Assembly (NCBI RefSeq): GCF_000020525.1
Contig: NC_011026.1
Coordinates: 2,338,001 to 2,402,000, forward strand
Origin: Chloroherpeton thalassium ATCC 35110
GTDB lineage: Bacteria; Bacteroidota; Chlorobiia; Chlorobiales; Chloroherpetonaceae
Direction of reading: 5' to 3'
Length of the DNA stretch: 64,000 nt
The position numbers and the translations under genes were made by a program. A model generated the notes under the pieces. It was not told the DNA's origin. It saw only the letters and a program-made list of their open reading frames with translations, and ran no database searches. This document shows, in pieces, positions 29,885-40,059 of the stretch; the first letter of the stretch is position 1; every line of letters starts with the position of its first letter.

Positions 29885-30694
29885 TCAATTTTCGGTGAAA
29901 AAAGATGTCATCTCATTTAAAAAGGCTTCGGTATTTTCTATATGCGTCGTATGTCCGGCGTTCGGAACGATGTGAAACGACGCTTTCGGGCAAATTTTCG
30001 CCATCCGGCGTCCGATGTGGATAAACTTTTCGTCGTGCTCACCGGCCAAAAAACAAAACGTGGTTTCAGCCTGCGCAAGCGATTCCCAAAGTGACTGTTG
30101 CACGCCCGTGCCCATTTGGCGGAGCGATTTGGCCAGCGCCGCCGACTGATTTTTTTTGCGACGATTGAAAACTTCTGAAAATTTCGGATGCTGCTTCAGC
30201 GTTTCAAAAAGCGGCAGTTCGTACCATTTGGTTAAAAATAACGAAAAATCCGTTTGAACCATATCCAGCGCAAGTTTTTCGTCCCGAAGCCGCCGCGCCG
30301 CGCGTTCCTCAGCCGTTTTGAGGCCGGGCGAGGACGACTCAATCAAGGATTTTTTGAAAAGATTTGGATAGGTTAAGGATAAATAAAGTCCGAGCCGTCC
30401 GCCCATCGAGTAGCCTACCAAATTGCTTTTGGTAATTCCTAACTGATTTAGAAAATCCGAAATGCCTTTGGCAGTTTTTTCCATTTGGAAAAATTCGTCG
30501 TCGCCCGAAACCTGCGTTTTTCCATGACCGGGCAAATCAATAGCAAGGCAGTGAAAATCCTGACAAATATTTTCCATCACCTCCAACCAATCTTCCGACG
30601 AGCCGAGAAAGCCGTGCAGAAACAAAATCGCAGGCTGTCCTACCGTTCCCAAACTTTGATAATGAAACCGATATGCACCAACATCCAAAATCAT
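29885..30694 (-). CDS. menH: 2-succinyl-6-hydroxy-2,4-cyclohexadiene-1-carboxylate synthase
   Basis: 269-residue alpha/beta hydrolase: FLHGFLGSSEDW, nucleophile GYSMGGRLGLYL, and catalytic His in VPNAGHTTHIENTEAF. Its place between menD and menB, with an ATGA overlap with menD, supports MenH rather than a generic esterase. Eliminates pyruvate from the MenD product. Confidence 0.92.
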   Translation of the reverse strand: MILDVGAYRFHYQSLGTVGQPAILFLHGFLGSSEDWLEVMENICQDFHCLAIDLPGHGKTQVSGDDEFFQMEKTAKGISDFLNQLGITKSNLVGYSMGGRLGLYLSLTYPNLFKKSLIESSSPGLKTAEERAARRLRDEKLALDMVQTDFSLFLTKWYELPLFETLKQHPKFSEVFNRRKKNQSAALAKSLRQMGTGVQQSLWESLAQAETTFCFLAGEHDEKFIHIGRRMAKICPKASFHIVPNAGHTTHIENTEAFLNEMTSFFTEN

Positions 30695-32451
30695 TTCAAA
30701 GCGTCTAATTCGTTTAAAATGATTTTTTGTAATGACTTATGAAGCTCAACATTTGCTTTGCGCTCCGTTTTGACTTCGAGAATCACCGTGCGCGGCTTTT
30801 GCATGATGTCGGTATAACAATCCGAAAATTCGGCATTGGTTTTCGGATGAAAATATTCTATGCCAGCCATTTCAGCCGTCAGGCGAACATTCAAATTTTG
30901 CGGTGTTTCGAAATACCTTTCAAAAACGTCTTCATGCTTGGCAATCGGCAAGAAGGAAAAAATGCCGCCGCCGCCGTTGTTGATGACGATTAAAATTACC
31001 GGCTTCCTAACCGTTCGAATTAAGAAAAGCGAGTTTAAATCGTGCAAAAGCGATAGGTCACCTATCAAAAGCGTGACCGGTTTTTCAAGTCCCGCTGCAA
31101 AACCTGACGCTGAGGCCAAAATCCCGTCGATGCCGCTCGCCCCGCGATTTGCGCCGACGCGCACGCTGGCGCCGCTTGGCGTTGCATACATATCCATATC
31201 GCGAATCGGCATACTGTTAGAAAGAAACAGGCCGGCAGTTTCGGGAATGTGTGTCGAAATCAATCGCGCCACCGAAATTTCCGAAAGCAAATCGTTCGGG
31301 CGAAGGTGTTTGCCTAACGTTTTTTCAACCATCCGATTTTGCTTTTTCAATGCCAAAATCGAATCACATTTTACGTTAGGCAAATGCGATTCAAGTTCGC
31401 GGCAAACCCAATCGATTTCGGCATGAACGGAGGCCGTCGCCAGATGATTTTGGTCGAAGCGGAACGGATGATTTTTGACGACGATATATTCTTTCGGCTT
31501 CCACTTTGCAATGGCTTGCTGCAACCGCTTGGAAATCGTCTCGCCGCCGAAGTGGATAATCGCGTCGGGACGAAGTTTTTCGGCAAAATCTGCGTTCAGC
31601 AAAAGCTGATCGAAGTAAGAAATAAAATTTTCGAAATCGCAGCCGAGCCGCAAGCCAGAGCAAACATCCGCCAAAATCGGAATGTTTAGCGTTTGCGTTA
31701 GGCTTTTAACCGCGTCAATTTCTTTTTGTGAGGAAAGCCGTCCGACGGAAATCAGCGGAGCGGTTGCATTTTCTAAAATTTGCGCGATGTCTGCAATTTT
31801 CTTGTTATCGGAAAAAAGCACAGCAGGCGCATATTCGCTGTAAGGCTTCGCGTTATTTTTCCAATGTGCGATGCCGTTTTCGTAATCGGGTTTTACTGGC
31901 GCGTCAATCGGGGCGAGCGGTTCGCGGAACATGCAGTTCAGATGCACGGGTCCAGCGGGCGAATGCTTGGCGCGATACACCGCTTGACTAACGGTCGTTA
32001 GCACAGCAGACGGCGGGATATTTTCGTCAGGGCAAGGCATATCGAAATGCCAGCGCACGTAATCGCCGAAAATGCCCGGTTGAAAAATCGTTTGGTTTGC
32101 GCCGGTATCGCGAAGTTCTGGCGGCCTATCGGCGGAGAGCACGAGCATCGGGATGCAGCTCATAGCGGCTTCCGTGACGGCGGGAAAATAATTGGCGACG
32201 GCAGTGCCAGACGTGCAAACCAAAACTGCCGGCGTACCAGTTGCGCGGGCATAACCCAACGCGTGATAAGCAGCCGCCCGCTCATCGATACAAATTAGGC
32301 TTTCAGCTTTGCTATTTCGGGCTACGGCAACGGTTAGGGGAGTTGAGCGCGAGCCCGGTGAAACACAAAAATAGGAAATGTGATTGCGTACTAATTCTTC
32401 AACGATGAGAGCTGCCCACAAACTATTGATGTTAGGCATTCTCTGTTCCAT
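30691..32451 (-). CDS. menD: 2-succinyl-5-enolpyruvyl-6-hydroxy-3-cyclohexene-1-carboxylate synthase
   Basis: 586 residues. Thiamine-diphosphate enzyme that joins isochorismate and 2-oxoglutarate. CVSPGSRSTPLTVA, the ThDP-activating Glu in CIDERAAAYHALGYARATGTPA, and LLIGDLSLLHDLNSLFLI (metal-ThDP motif) are visible. Start is 32451 or the inner MPNINSLWAAL at 32439; either overlaps the menF stop. Confidence 0.96.
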   Translation of the reverse strand: MEQRMPNINSLWAALIVEELVRNHISYFCVSPGSRSTPLTVAVARNSKAESLICIDERAAAYHALGYARATGTPAVLVCTSGTAVANYFPAVTEAAMSCIPMLVLSADRPPELRDTGANQTIFQPGIFGDYVRWHFDMPCPDENIPPSAVLTTVSQAVYRAKHSPAGPVHLNCMFREPLAPIDAPVKPDYENGIAHWKNNAKPYSEYAPAVLFSDNKKIADIAQILENATAPLISVGRLSSQKEIDAVKSLTQTLNIPILADVCSGLRLGCDFENFISYFDQLLLNADFAEKLRPDAIIHFGGETISKRLQQAIAKWKPKEYIVVKNHPFRFDQNHLATASVHAEIDWVCRELESHLPNVKCDSILALKKQNRMVEKTLGKHLRPNDLLSEISVARLISTHIPETAGLFLSNSMPIRDMDMYATPSGASVRVGANRGASGIDGILASASGFAAGLEKPVTLLIGDLSLLHDLNSLFLIRTVRKPVILIVINNGGGGIFSFLPIAKHEDVFERYFETPQNLNVRLTAEMAGIEYFHPKTNAEFSDCYTDIMQKPRTVILEVKTERKANVELHKSLQKIILNELDALK

Positions 32452-33868
32452 TTACCTGTTGAATTGCAAGGAAACTTCCAAGTTTATTTTCAATTTCTTC
32501 CCATTCGCTTTCGGCCTCCGAGCCTTTCACGATGCCCGCGCCCGTGTAGATATGAAGCTGATTTTTCATCATCAATGCCGAGCGAATTCCCACAGCAAAC
32601 TCCGATTCGTTGCGGCTCAGCCAGCCGATCGGCCCGGCATACCAACCCCGATCAAACGGCTCAAGTGCTGCAATTTGGCGAATGGCTTCTTTTTTCGGGA
32701 CACCGCCAACTGCGGGTGTAGGATGAATGCGCTCGAGCAAATCGGCGTCGCCGTAGCCCTTTTTCAGCGTTGCGGAATATTTATTATAGAGATGTTGAAC
32801 GCGGGCGAGCTTCAGCAGGGAAACCTGCGCTGGCGATTGAATATCAGTGCAAAGTTCGTCCATGACGTCTAAGATGCTTTTGCAAACAAACTGATGCTCG
32901 CGCACATCTTTATCCGAGTTCAAAAGATCTTCTGCAAATGCGAGATCGGCTTCTGGTGAGTTGCCGCGCGGTCTTGTGCCAGCAACGGCTTCGGAAAAAA
33001 TGGTTTCGCCGATGCGCTTATAAAGCCGCTCCGGCGTTGCGCCAATGAAGCCTGGCGTGCCATCAAATTGGAAATAGAAATGAAACGCGCGATTCACCAC
33101 GTCTTTGAGTTGTTTCAGCAAGCGAATGGGATCAAGCTCCTCAGAAAACACCATGGTGGTTTTGCGAGCCAGCACAATTTTTTCCATGCAGCCACTATCA
33201 AATGCCTGAATGGATTTATCTATAATTTCTTGCCACTCCTTTTGGTTAGGGCTATCGGTTCTGATAGATGCAATCGGTAATGGCTGGCTCGAGACGGGCG
33301 CTGCGCTGCAAAGCGTTTGAAGGGTTTGAATTTCTGCCAGGAGCTGTTGCTCTACTTCGTTGCCATGTTGAATCACTAAGTTGATGGTGAACGTATTGCC
33401 ATGCTGCGACTTTGTCATTTCGTAGCGAGGCAACACAAAAAGCAACGCGCCGAATGGTTTCCAATCGTGATCGGCTGGAGACGAGCTATCGAACTTCAGG
33501 CCGCCGTAGTAGCGAATGTCTTCCGAACTGCTTGCCAAACGGCGCTGCAATTCTAAAATCAACTCGGTTAGGTGGGGTTCCCCTTCAGCAAAAAGTCGGT
33601 CGGTTTCTCCCGCGGCGGCCACTTCATAAGAGGCTTCTCGGTCAGACCAATAAAGGCGTGTGGTGCTGGCTTGCTGGCTGAGCCAAGAAAGGGGATCGCA
33701 ATTTTCAAGTGAGATTTGAAAGCTTACCAAGGTAGGCTGTGCTATGGTTTCGGTAAGCTCAGGGATATTTTCATCAATTAACTGTTGTATCGTGCGGGCG
33801 GCGTTTTGAACCGTAGCTATTTCTTTTCCGCAAATTTTTATGTGCTGCTCTGTTTTACACTCAATCAT
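32432..33868 (-). CDS. menF: Isochorismate synthase
   Basis: 478 residues from ATG 33868 (MIECKTEQHIKICGKE). The frame is open to 34069, but the additional 67 residues do not look like the family and I leave them out. Chorismate-utilising fold: KIVLARKT, EAVAGTRPRGNSPEADLAFAEDLLNSDKDVREHQFVCKSI, HPTPAVGGVPK and DRGWYAGPIGWL. First gene of the six-gene men operon and commits chorismate to menaquinone. Confidence 0.94.
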   Translation of the reverse strand: MIECKTEQHIKICGKEIATVQNAARTIQQLIDENIPELTETIAQPTLVSFQISLENCDPLSWLSQQASTTRLYWSDREASYEVAAAGETDRLFAEGEPHLTELILELQRRLASSSEDIRYYGGLKFDSSSPADHDWKPFGALLFVLPRYEMTKSQHGNTFTINLVIQHGNEVEQQLLAEIQTLQTLCSAAPVSSQPLPIASIRTDSPNQKEWQEIIDKSIQAFDSGCMEKIVLARKTTMVFSEELDPIRLLKQLKDVVNRAFHFYFQFDGTPGFIGATPERLYKRIGETIFSEAVAGTRPRGNSPEADLAFAEDLLNSDKDVREHQFVCKSILDVMDELCTDIQSPAQVSLLKLARVQHLYNKYSATLKKGYGDADLLERIHPTPAVGGVPKKEAIRQIAALEPFDRGWYAGPIGWLSRNESEFAVGIRSALMMKNQLHIYTGAGIVKGSEAESEWEEIENKLGSFLAIQQVNGTENA

Positions 33869-34503
33869 GTGTTCGGTTTGAAAATCGAATATTTTCAACG
33901 GCTGGTCACACTTGCCTGTCGTCGGCTGTTTATTTGGCTTTGGGTCGATGTTTCCAAGAAAACACACAGGCTGTGTGCTGTCGTAATCGTCAGCCGTAAA
34001 GCTGGATGTGTTCGGTTTGAATAGGTTATCCTGAAAGCCCTTGAGCCTGCCTGCTCTCGTTCCAGACACGCAAAGCGTGATAATTTACAGCAAACAAATG
34101 AGAAAAGCTAAGCCTAAAATGCCTATCAAGGCTTAAGTTGTGAGGATGGCATTTTTTTGTTCAAATAACAAAATGAAAAATAAGGAAGTATCATTGTAAA
34201 TGAACGGTAAAAGTCGAATAGGGAACTAACAAATTGAAAATCAAGCAGCTTCAGGTTTCCGTTTGATTAATATCAGTGGCGGCGTGAGAAATCGTCTTTC
34301 TTGTCCACAATTTAAAATGGGAAGGAATGAAACGCCTTAATATCTGCTTTGAAAAAATAGAGAAACCGGCTACATTAACTTTTAACTTCGCAATTATCAC
34401 CCACGAAATAAACCAAATATAAACTTCAAAAATACACGCTATTTTATTAGTACTTTGTGTTCTTTGCTTTTTACTCAACTCTTTAAAACTTAAATGAAAA
34501 GTT
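33869..34503. other. Intergenic region between menF and a T9SS gene
   Basis: A 635-bp gap (434 bp if menF used its upstream start) between divergent genes, expected to hold the men operon promoter and that of the T9SS gene. AT-rich from about 34100. Minus-strand frames here are judged antisense or chance. I see no RNA gene or repeat. Confidence 0.5.
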
Positions 34504-36582
34504 ATGAAAAAGCTACTACTCTCAGTTTTTGCGCTGTTTGTCTCATTAAACATGAGTGCGCAAACCAAAAGCGCTGGCGGAAATTCTGATGGCACCGGTG
34601 TTTCAGCAGGAAACGCACCTGTGCCACAGGTTAATATTGCCGTTACCACACCAGCCAAAGCCACATTGCCCTTCTCAGAAAGCTTTGAAAGCGGCAACTA
34701 CGACGACTGGGTCAACAATGGTGGCACCTACTCCGTGACGAACGCGGTTTCCCAAGATGGCTCATACAGCCTCACCTCCAGCACTCAGGGATCCTTTGTC
34801 GGTTTAACGCGGTACTTTGAGTCCGGCTCTCAGCCAACCTACGCAAGTGCCTACATTCGCTCTGGATCAACAACCGCAAGCAATGCTTATTTTACCATGA
34901 CAGGTGAAGCGCGTACAGGAGGCGAATCTGATGTGTTTTTCTTTTATGCTAAAGGCAATGGACCGCTAACCATGATCGGCGATGCGGCAAATCAGAATGT
35001 ATCCTACAACGCAGACCAATGGTACCACATTGAGGTCAAAAACATTGACTGGACAAACAAACAGTTTGATTATTATGTGGACGGCAATCTCATTCAAGCC
35101 GACATGGGCTTTAGAGGCAACACCATGAACGAGTGCTACGGGATTCATGTCTTTAACTACACTTCAGGCGTAACCGCTTACTGGGATAACATTTATGTCG
35201 GCGTAGGCGAATCAAGTGGTTCAACACCGGCCACGCCAGATACGCTCATCGCGACCGCTTCTAGCCAAAGCCAAATCGACCTTTCTTGGTCTGGCTCAAG
35301 CGATAAATTCCGGGTTCTCAAAAAAACAGGGTCTTCTTCGTCGGATGAAACTGACGGCGACGTGGTTTATGAAGGCACAAACACTTCTGCCAGCGCCACC
35401 GGTTTGGCCGCCAACTCTACGTACTTTTTCACCGTTTTTGGTATGAACACGGCAGGTGATGCGTTCTCCGATAGCAGCAAAAAAGCCGTTGCCTCTACCG
35501 ATCCTGAACCGGACAGCACCGGCACAAACGGCCAAGCAGGCTTCCTGGCCGGCGAGGCGGATTCCACCAACACCTTTGCTGGACTGGGCATCGAAATTAA
35601 ATTTACCGATCCATCCGACACCGATGGTTACTTAGATATTCGCAAAATCTTCAGTGCGCCGGCTGCTGGTAGCTTACCCGGCAGCGCGGAAGTTGCGGCA
35701 GGTGGCAGCATAGTGCCGGCCATCATGTATGAACTTCATTTCTGGAAAGTAACGAACAATGACTTATCGAGCTTTGTCTATGAAATTATCATCTCGCTGG
35801 ATGGGATTTCAGGCATTGGCGATCCAGAGCAGCTGTGCGTGTTTAAGCGCACCAATTCTGGTGACGCCTGGACAGATGCAGTCGCAAGCGGCGTCTCCAT
35901 CGTTTATGATTCCGACCGGAACGCGCTGATCATCAGCGGGCTGACCTCGTTCTCGGAATTTGCGATTGGTTCAGCCGGCGGCGACAATCCGCTACCGGTA
36001 GAGCTAACGAGCTTCAGCGGTACATCAACCACAGCGGGTGTCGCGCTGAATTGGAAGACCGCGTCTGAAACCGACAACGCAGGTTTTGTGCTGTATCGCA
36101 ACGGGGTAAAAATCGCGTCATACCAGGATGCGACCGCGCTAAAAGGCCAAGGCACGACGAGCAATGCCACGAGCTACAGCTTTGTAGATTCAGATGTGGA
36201 ACTGGGCGAAAGCTACACATATAAACTCACAAGTGTAGATAACTCAGGTGAGATTTACGAATATTCAGAAACGGTAAGCGTGGAAATAAGGGAAACGGTG
36301 GAAAGCGAGACGAAGGCGACGGAATACGCGCTGGATCAGAACTATCCAAATCCGTTCAACCCGAGCACGACGATTCGCTTCAGCTTGAAGGAAGCAGGAA
36401 AAGTGACGTTCCGAGTATTTGATATGTTAGGACGGGAAGTATATAGAGAAGTGAAGCAAGGGCAAGCCGGAGAGAACCCGCCGATAGTGTTTGAAGGGAC
36501 GAAGCTAAATAGCGGGGTATATTTCTATCAGATCAACGCCAACGGGTATTCAGAGACGAAGAAAATGATGCTCTTGAAGTAA
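34504..36582 (+). CDS. T9SS-exported surface protein with lectin-like and FnIII-like domains
   Basis: 692 residues. A Sec signal (MKKLLLSVFALFVSLNMSAQ) precedes a jelly-roll/LamG-like domain (about 55-240; FSESFESGNYDDWVNN, WYHIEVKNIDWTNKQFDYYVDGN). A fibronectin-III-like segment (about 245-335; LIATASSQSQIDLSWSGSS), a beta-rich region and the shared NPLPVELTSFSG module follow, ending in the type A sorting domain NYPNPFNPSTTIRFSLKEAG... KMMLLK. Probably attached to or released from the cell surface; carbohydrate binding is possible but not shown. Intact paralogue of the broken gene at 21.9 kb. Followed by a strong terminator. Confidence 0.88.
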   Translation: MKKLLLSVFALFVSLNMSAQTKSAGGNSDGTGVSAGNAPVPQVNIAVTTPAKATLPFSESFESGNYDDWVNNGGTYSVTNAVSQDGSYSLTSSTQGSFVGLTRYFESGSQPTYASAYIRSGSTTASNAYFTMTGEARTGGESDVFFFYAKGNGPLTMIGDAANQNVSYNADQWYHIEVKNIDWTNKQFDYYVDGNLIQADMGFRGNTMNECYGIHVFNYTSGVTAYWDNIYVGVGESSGSTPATPDTLIATASSQSQIDLSWSGSSDKFRVLKKTGSSSSDETDGDVVYEGTNTSASATGLAANSTYFFTVFGMNTAGDAFSDSSKKAVASTDPEPDSTGTNGQAGFLAGEADSTNTFAGLGIEIKFTDPSDTDGYLDIRKIFSAPAAGSLPGSAEVAAGGSIVPAIMYELHFWKVTNNDLSSFVYEIIISLDGISGIGDPEQLCVFKRTNSGDAWTDAVASGVSIVYDSDRNALIISGLTSFSEFAIGSAGGDNPLPVELTSFSGTSTTAGVALNWKTASETDNAGFVLYRNGVKIASYQDATALKGQGTTSNATSYSFVDSDVELGESYTYKLTSVDNSGEIYEYSETVSVEIRETVESETKATEYALDQNYPNPFNPSTTIRFSLKEAGKVTFRVFDMLGREVYREVKQGQAGENPPIVFEGTKLNSGVYFYQINANGYSETKKMMLLK
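36043..36185. repeat. 143-bp block identical to 23034-23176
   Basis: Same coding block as at 23 kb, with no mismatches although both flanks have diverged. Confidence 0.9.
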
Positions 36583-36606
36583 GGGAATGCGTATTTCAAA
36601 TCGAGT

Positions 36607-36637
36607 AAAAAGGGACTTCTAAGAAGTCCCTTTTTTA
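36607..36637 (+). terminator. Terminator after the T9SS gene
   Basis: AGGGACTTCT (36611-36620) and AGAAGTCCCT (36622-36631) form a perfect stem, followed by T6 in all. Confidence 0.9.
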
Positions 36638-36987
36638 GTTCACCACGCCACGCAGTTATCAAAATTTGACAAGGTTCTTTTTTGTGATCGGTAGTGAAGA
36701 CGAAGACTGGCTTTTAGCGCCCTTCGTCTCCGCTCGGAACGACAGATTAAAAATGTTCAATTAATGACGGAATTTGATTCTATCATTATTCTCGAGTTTT
36801 ACTATAAAACACAAATCACTTGCACCTTTCTTATTTTTAGCTTAATTTTACTGATAGTGTTATTGCTATATGTTCTCGTTATCTCTAATAATGTACATTA
36901 TCCACCCGTATCTGTTTTTTATAAAAACGGAGTTCCATGTCTCATCACCCGGGATATCCTTTTTATTCAATCAAAAATCAATTCATC
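36638..36987. other. Intergenic region with a repeat fragment
   Basis: 350 bp before the RCC1 gene. CTTCGTCTCCGCTCGGAACG (36726-36745) is a variant of the intergenic motif at 43.66 and 58.08 kb. A 75-residue frame (36764-36991, hydrophobic LIFSLILLIVLLLYVLVI) lacks a good ribosome binding site and overlaps the next gene's start; it is not called. Confidence 0.5.
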
Positions 36988-39598
36988 ATGAAACAGAAGT
37001 TATTTTTTGTACTGTTTGCGCTGCTTTTTTGGGGAGTGGGCGCGCAACGCCTCGTGGGGCAAACGCTTGGCACCAACTTTGCCGGTTCCAACGCAATAAC
37101 CGCCGATAAAAACGGAAAGGTCTATACTTGGGGGAATGGCAGCTCAGGCCAACTGGGCAACAACTCTACGACCAATAGCACGGTGCCGGTAGATATCTCG
37201 AGTTATGGCGATCTTTCAGGCAAAACCATTGTGGCCGTCGCAGGGGGAAGCAGCTATAGCATCGCTTTGGACGATGCAGGAAAGGTCTATACTTGGGGGT
37301 ATAACTACAGCGGCCAACTGGGCAACAACTCTACGACCACTAGCTTGGTGCCGGTAGATATCTCGAGTTATGGCGATCTTTCAGGTAAAACCATCGTGGC
37401 CGTCTCTGCGGGAGCTCAGCACTGCATCGCTCTGGACGACGCTGGGGAAGGTCTATACTTGGGGGTATAACGACAACGGCCAACTGGGCAACAACTCTAC
37501 GACCAATAGCACGGTGCCGGTAGATGTGTCCAGTTATGGGGCCATTTCAGGCAAAAACATCGTGGCCATCGCAGGGGGAGGCAGCTATAGCATCGCTTTG
37601 GACGATGCGGGAAAGGTCTATACTTGGGGGAGTAGCGAGTATGGCGAACTGGGCAACGGAACATCGGGAACAGAAATGAACTACGAGACTGGGGACGATG
37701 AAACGGCGCATAGCACGGTGCCGGTAGATATCTCAAGTAAAGGGGCCATTTCAGGCAAAACCATTGTGACCATTGCTGCGGGGTACTATAACGGCATGGC
37801 AATAGACAATGCGGGAAAGGTCTATACTTGGGGGTCTAACGGCAGTGGCCAACTGGGCAACGGAGAATCGGGATACGATGAGTATGGGGACGCACTAATT
37901 AGCAATATTCCTGTAGATGTGTCCAGTTATGGGGCCATTTCAGGCAAAACCATCGTGGCCGGCGCTATGTCAAACGGCCACACCCTTGCTTTGGACGACG
38001 CGGGAAAGATCTATACTTGGGGGTCTAACAACTCTGGCCAACTGGGCAACAACTCTACGACCGCTAGCTCGGTGCCGGTAGATATCTCGAGTTATGGGGC
38101 CATTTCAGGCAAAACCATCGTGGCCGTTGCTCCCCTCGGACAGAGCAGCAGTATGGCGATGGACAGTGAAGGAACAGTCTATACTTGGGGGGCTGGCCAC
38201 ATTGGCCAACTGGGCAACAACTCTACGACCAATAGCACGGTGCCAATATTGGCATCCGGTTTATCGCTTGATGCGGGAGCAGCAGCGCCAGCCGATCCGA
38301 GCTCATTAACGGCGACGGCTAACGGGGAAACCCAAATCGACCTTGCCTGGACAGGCGATAGCCCGAAGTTCCGCGTTCTGATGAAATCCGACACCAGCTC
38401 AACCAGCGCCACCGACGGGACAATCATTTATGAAGGCACGGACAAATCGTATTCCAAAACCGGCTTAACCGCCGACCAAGCGTATTTCTTTGCCGTCTAT
38501 GGCATGAATGAAGCTGGCGACGCCTTTTCCGATAATGCGCAGAAAGCCGTTGCTTCAACAAAAATCGATGCTGACGGCGATGCCGAAGGCGGGTGGCTGG
38601 CCGGTGAAACGGGCGAATTTGACGCACAGAGCGACGCCGGGATCAAAATAGAATTCACCACCGGCAACAGCGGCGATGTCGTGCTAAACATCGTCAAAAA
38701 CGAATCCGACCCGGGCGAAGGCGCAGGCATTGACCCAGCCGGCGTCGAGCAACTCAAACCGCGCTACTGGACGGTGACCGCTACCGGCACCGCCGACGGC
38801 ACTTACACGATCACACTGGACTTTACAGGCGTTATCACAAGTTGCGACGGCCTGACCTTCTTGAAGCGTAGCGATGCAAGCGATACATGGAAAGACGTCA
38901 CGACGCTCGGCGGTTCGGTCAATACGGCTGCTTGTCCGGTCGTCGTCATCAGCGGGCTAACCGGATTTTCCGAATTCACGGTCGGCGGCCCTGCCGACGA
39001 GGCGCTGCCGGTTGAACTCTCAAGCTTCAGCGGCGCATCCACCAACGCGGGCATTGTATTGAACTGGAAAACCGCTTCTGAAAAAGACAACGCTGGTTTT
39101 GTCATTTCACGCAACGGCTCAGAAGTCGCTTCTTATCAAAACGCCGCCGCACTGAAAGGCGCCGGAACAACAAGCAGCGAAACGAGCTACAACTTCGTTG
39201 ATTCAGACGTGACTCTCGGCGAAACATACACTTACAAACTCGTCAGTGTTGATTTCAGCGGCGAGCGTCATGAATATTCACAAACCGTAAGCGTAGCCAT
39301 CACCGAAGTAGTGGAAAGCGAAACGGAGACGAAGGCGACGGAATACGCGCTGGAGCAGAACTATCCGAATCCGTTCAACCCAAGCACAATGATTCGCTTC
39401 AGCTTGAAGCAGGCGGGAACCGCAACGCTGAAAGTCTTTGACATGCTTGGGCGAGAGATGTTCAGCAAGCAGATCACGGGCAGTGCCGGTTGGAATTCCT
39501 ATCAGTTCAATGCCAGTGGCCTGAACAGCGGGGTATATTTCTACCAAATCAAGGCCAGTGGATATTCGGAGACGAAGAAAATGATGCTCTTGAAGTAA
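36988..39598 (+). pseudogene. T9SS-exported RCC1 seven-bladed propeller protein with one frameshift
   Basis: Start ATG 36988 (MKQKLFFVLFALLFWGVG... signal). Two RCC1 units are read in the first frame, then a G run in GCTGGGGAAGG (near 37441-37450) has one base too many and the frame ends at 37470. The body continues in the frame opened at 37370. Removing one G gives 869 residues with exactly seven units of the type AGKVYTWG... GQLGNNSTTNSTVPVDISSYG, then an FnIII-like domain (LTATANGETQIDLAWTGD), the NALPVELSSF-type module and the T9SS sorting domain. Seven units match a closed propeller, so the ancestral gene was intact. Sequencing error, phase variation or recent decay are all possible. Confidence 0.8.
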
Positions 39599-39692
39599 GG
39601 CAGTGGTGTAACCAAAAAGCGCAAGGCAGGGAAAATCCCTGCCTTGATCATTTAGAGCCGAACCGATTATTTATAAAATGTTGCGATTTCGC
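39435..39692. repeat. 258-bp block identical to 23413-23670
   Basis: Covers the end of the RCC1 gene, the hairpin (39622-39646) and the terminal codons of a nitroreductase gene that is otherwise absent here. The block stops abruptly at the nitroreductase codons, so this is the recipient site of a copying event. Confidence 0.92.
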
Positions 39693-40059
39693 AGTAAGCC
39701 GAGATAACTTGCCGCACTTGTTTTCATCTGTTGCGCTTCAATCTGTGACCCTATAATGCGAAAAGAAGGCTCGCTAACCCTAATGAAAAGCATAGAATTT
39801 TTCTTCAATTCTTTTCGATTTTAATCAGTTTTATTGTATCTTTTCGGTTCAATTTAGTCGTTCATCGGGTAAGATGTCATTCTTTTGGCCTGCCGGCTCC
39901 CCAAAACGACACAACTAATCAAAAAGTAGCCGGCCTAAAAACAAGCGGCGTCAGTTTCCGCAAAGATTTTGCAAGGTTTTCTTTTCTCAATTTAAGAACT
40001 AAAAAACGGCTTGTACACTGTCTGCATGTAAGCGGGTATTGTACAGTTCATTTATTTTT
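39693..40059. other. Intergenic region upstream of thrS
   Basis: 367 bp following the copied block. GGCCTGCCGGCT and AGCCGGCC around 39888-39927 could pair over a long loop, but there is no terminator or T-box-type leader that I recognise. The region should carry the promoter of the thrS-infC-rpmI-rplT group. Confidence 0.4.

Noticed and set aside
34251-34697. 148-residue minus-strand frame upstream of and overlapping the T9SS gene
   Set aside because: Overlaps the signal peptide of a well-supported gene and shows no protein-like pattern.
37100-38260. Tandem DNA repeats resembling a CRISPR or satellite array
   Set aside because: The period (about 160 bp) translates into RCC1 propeller units with variable spacers inside a coding frame.
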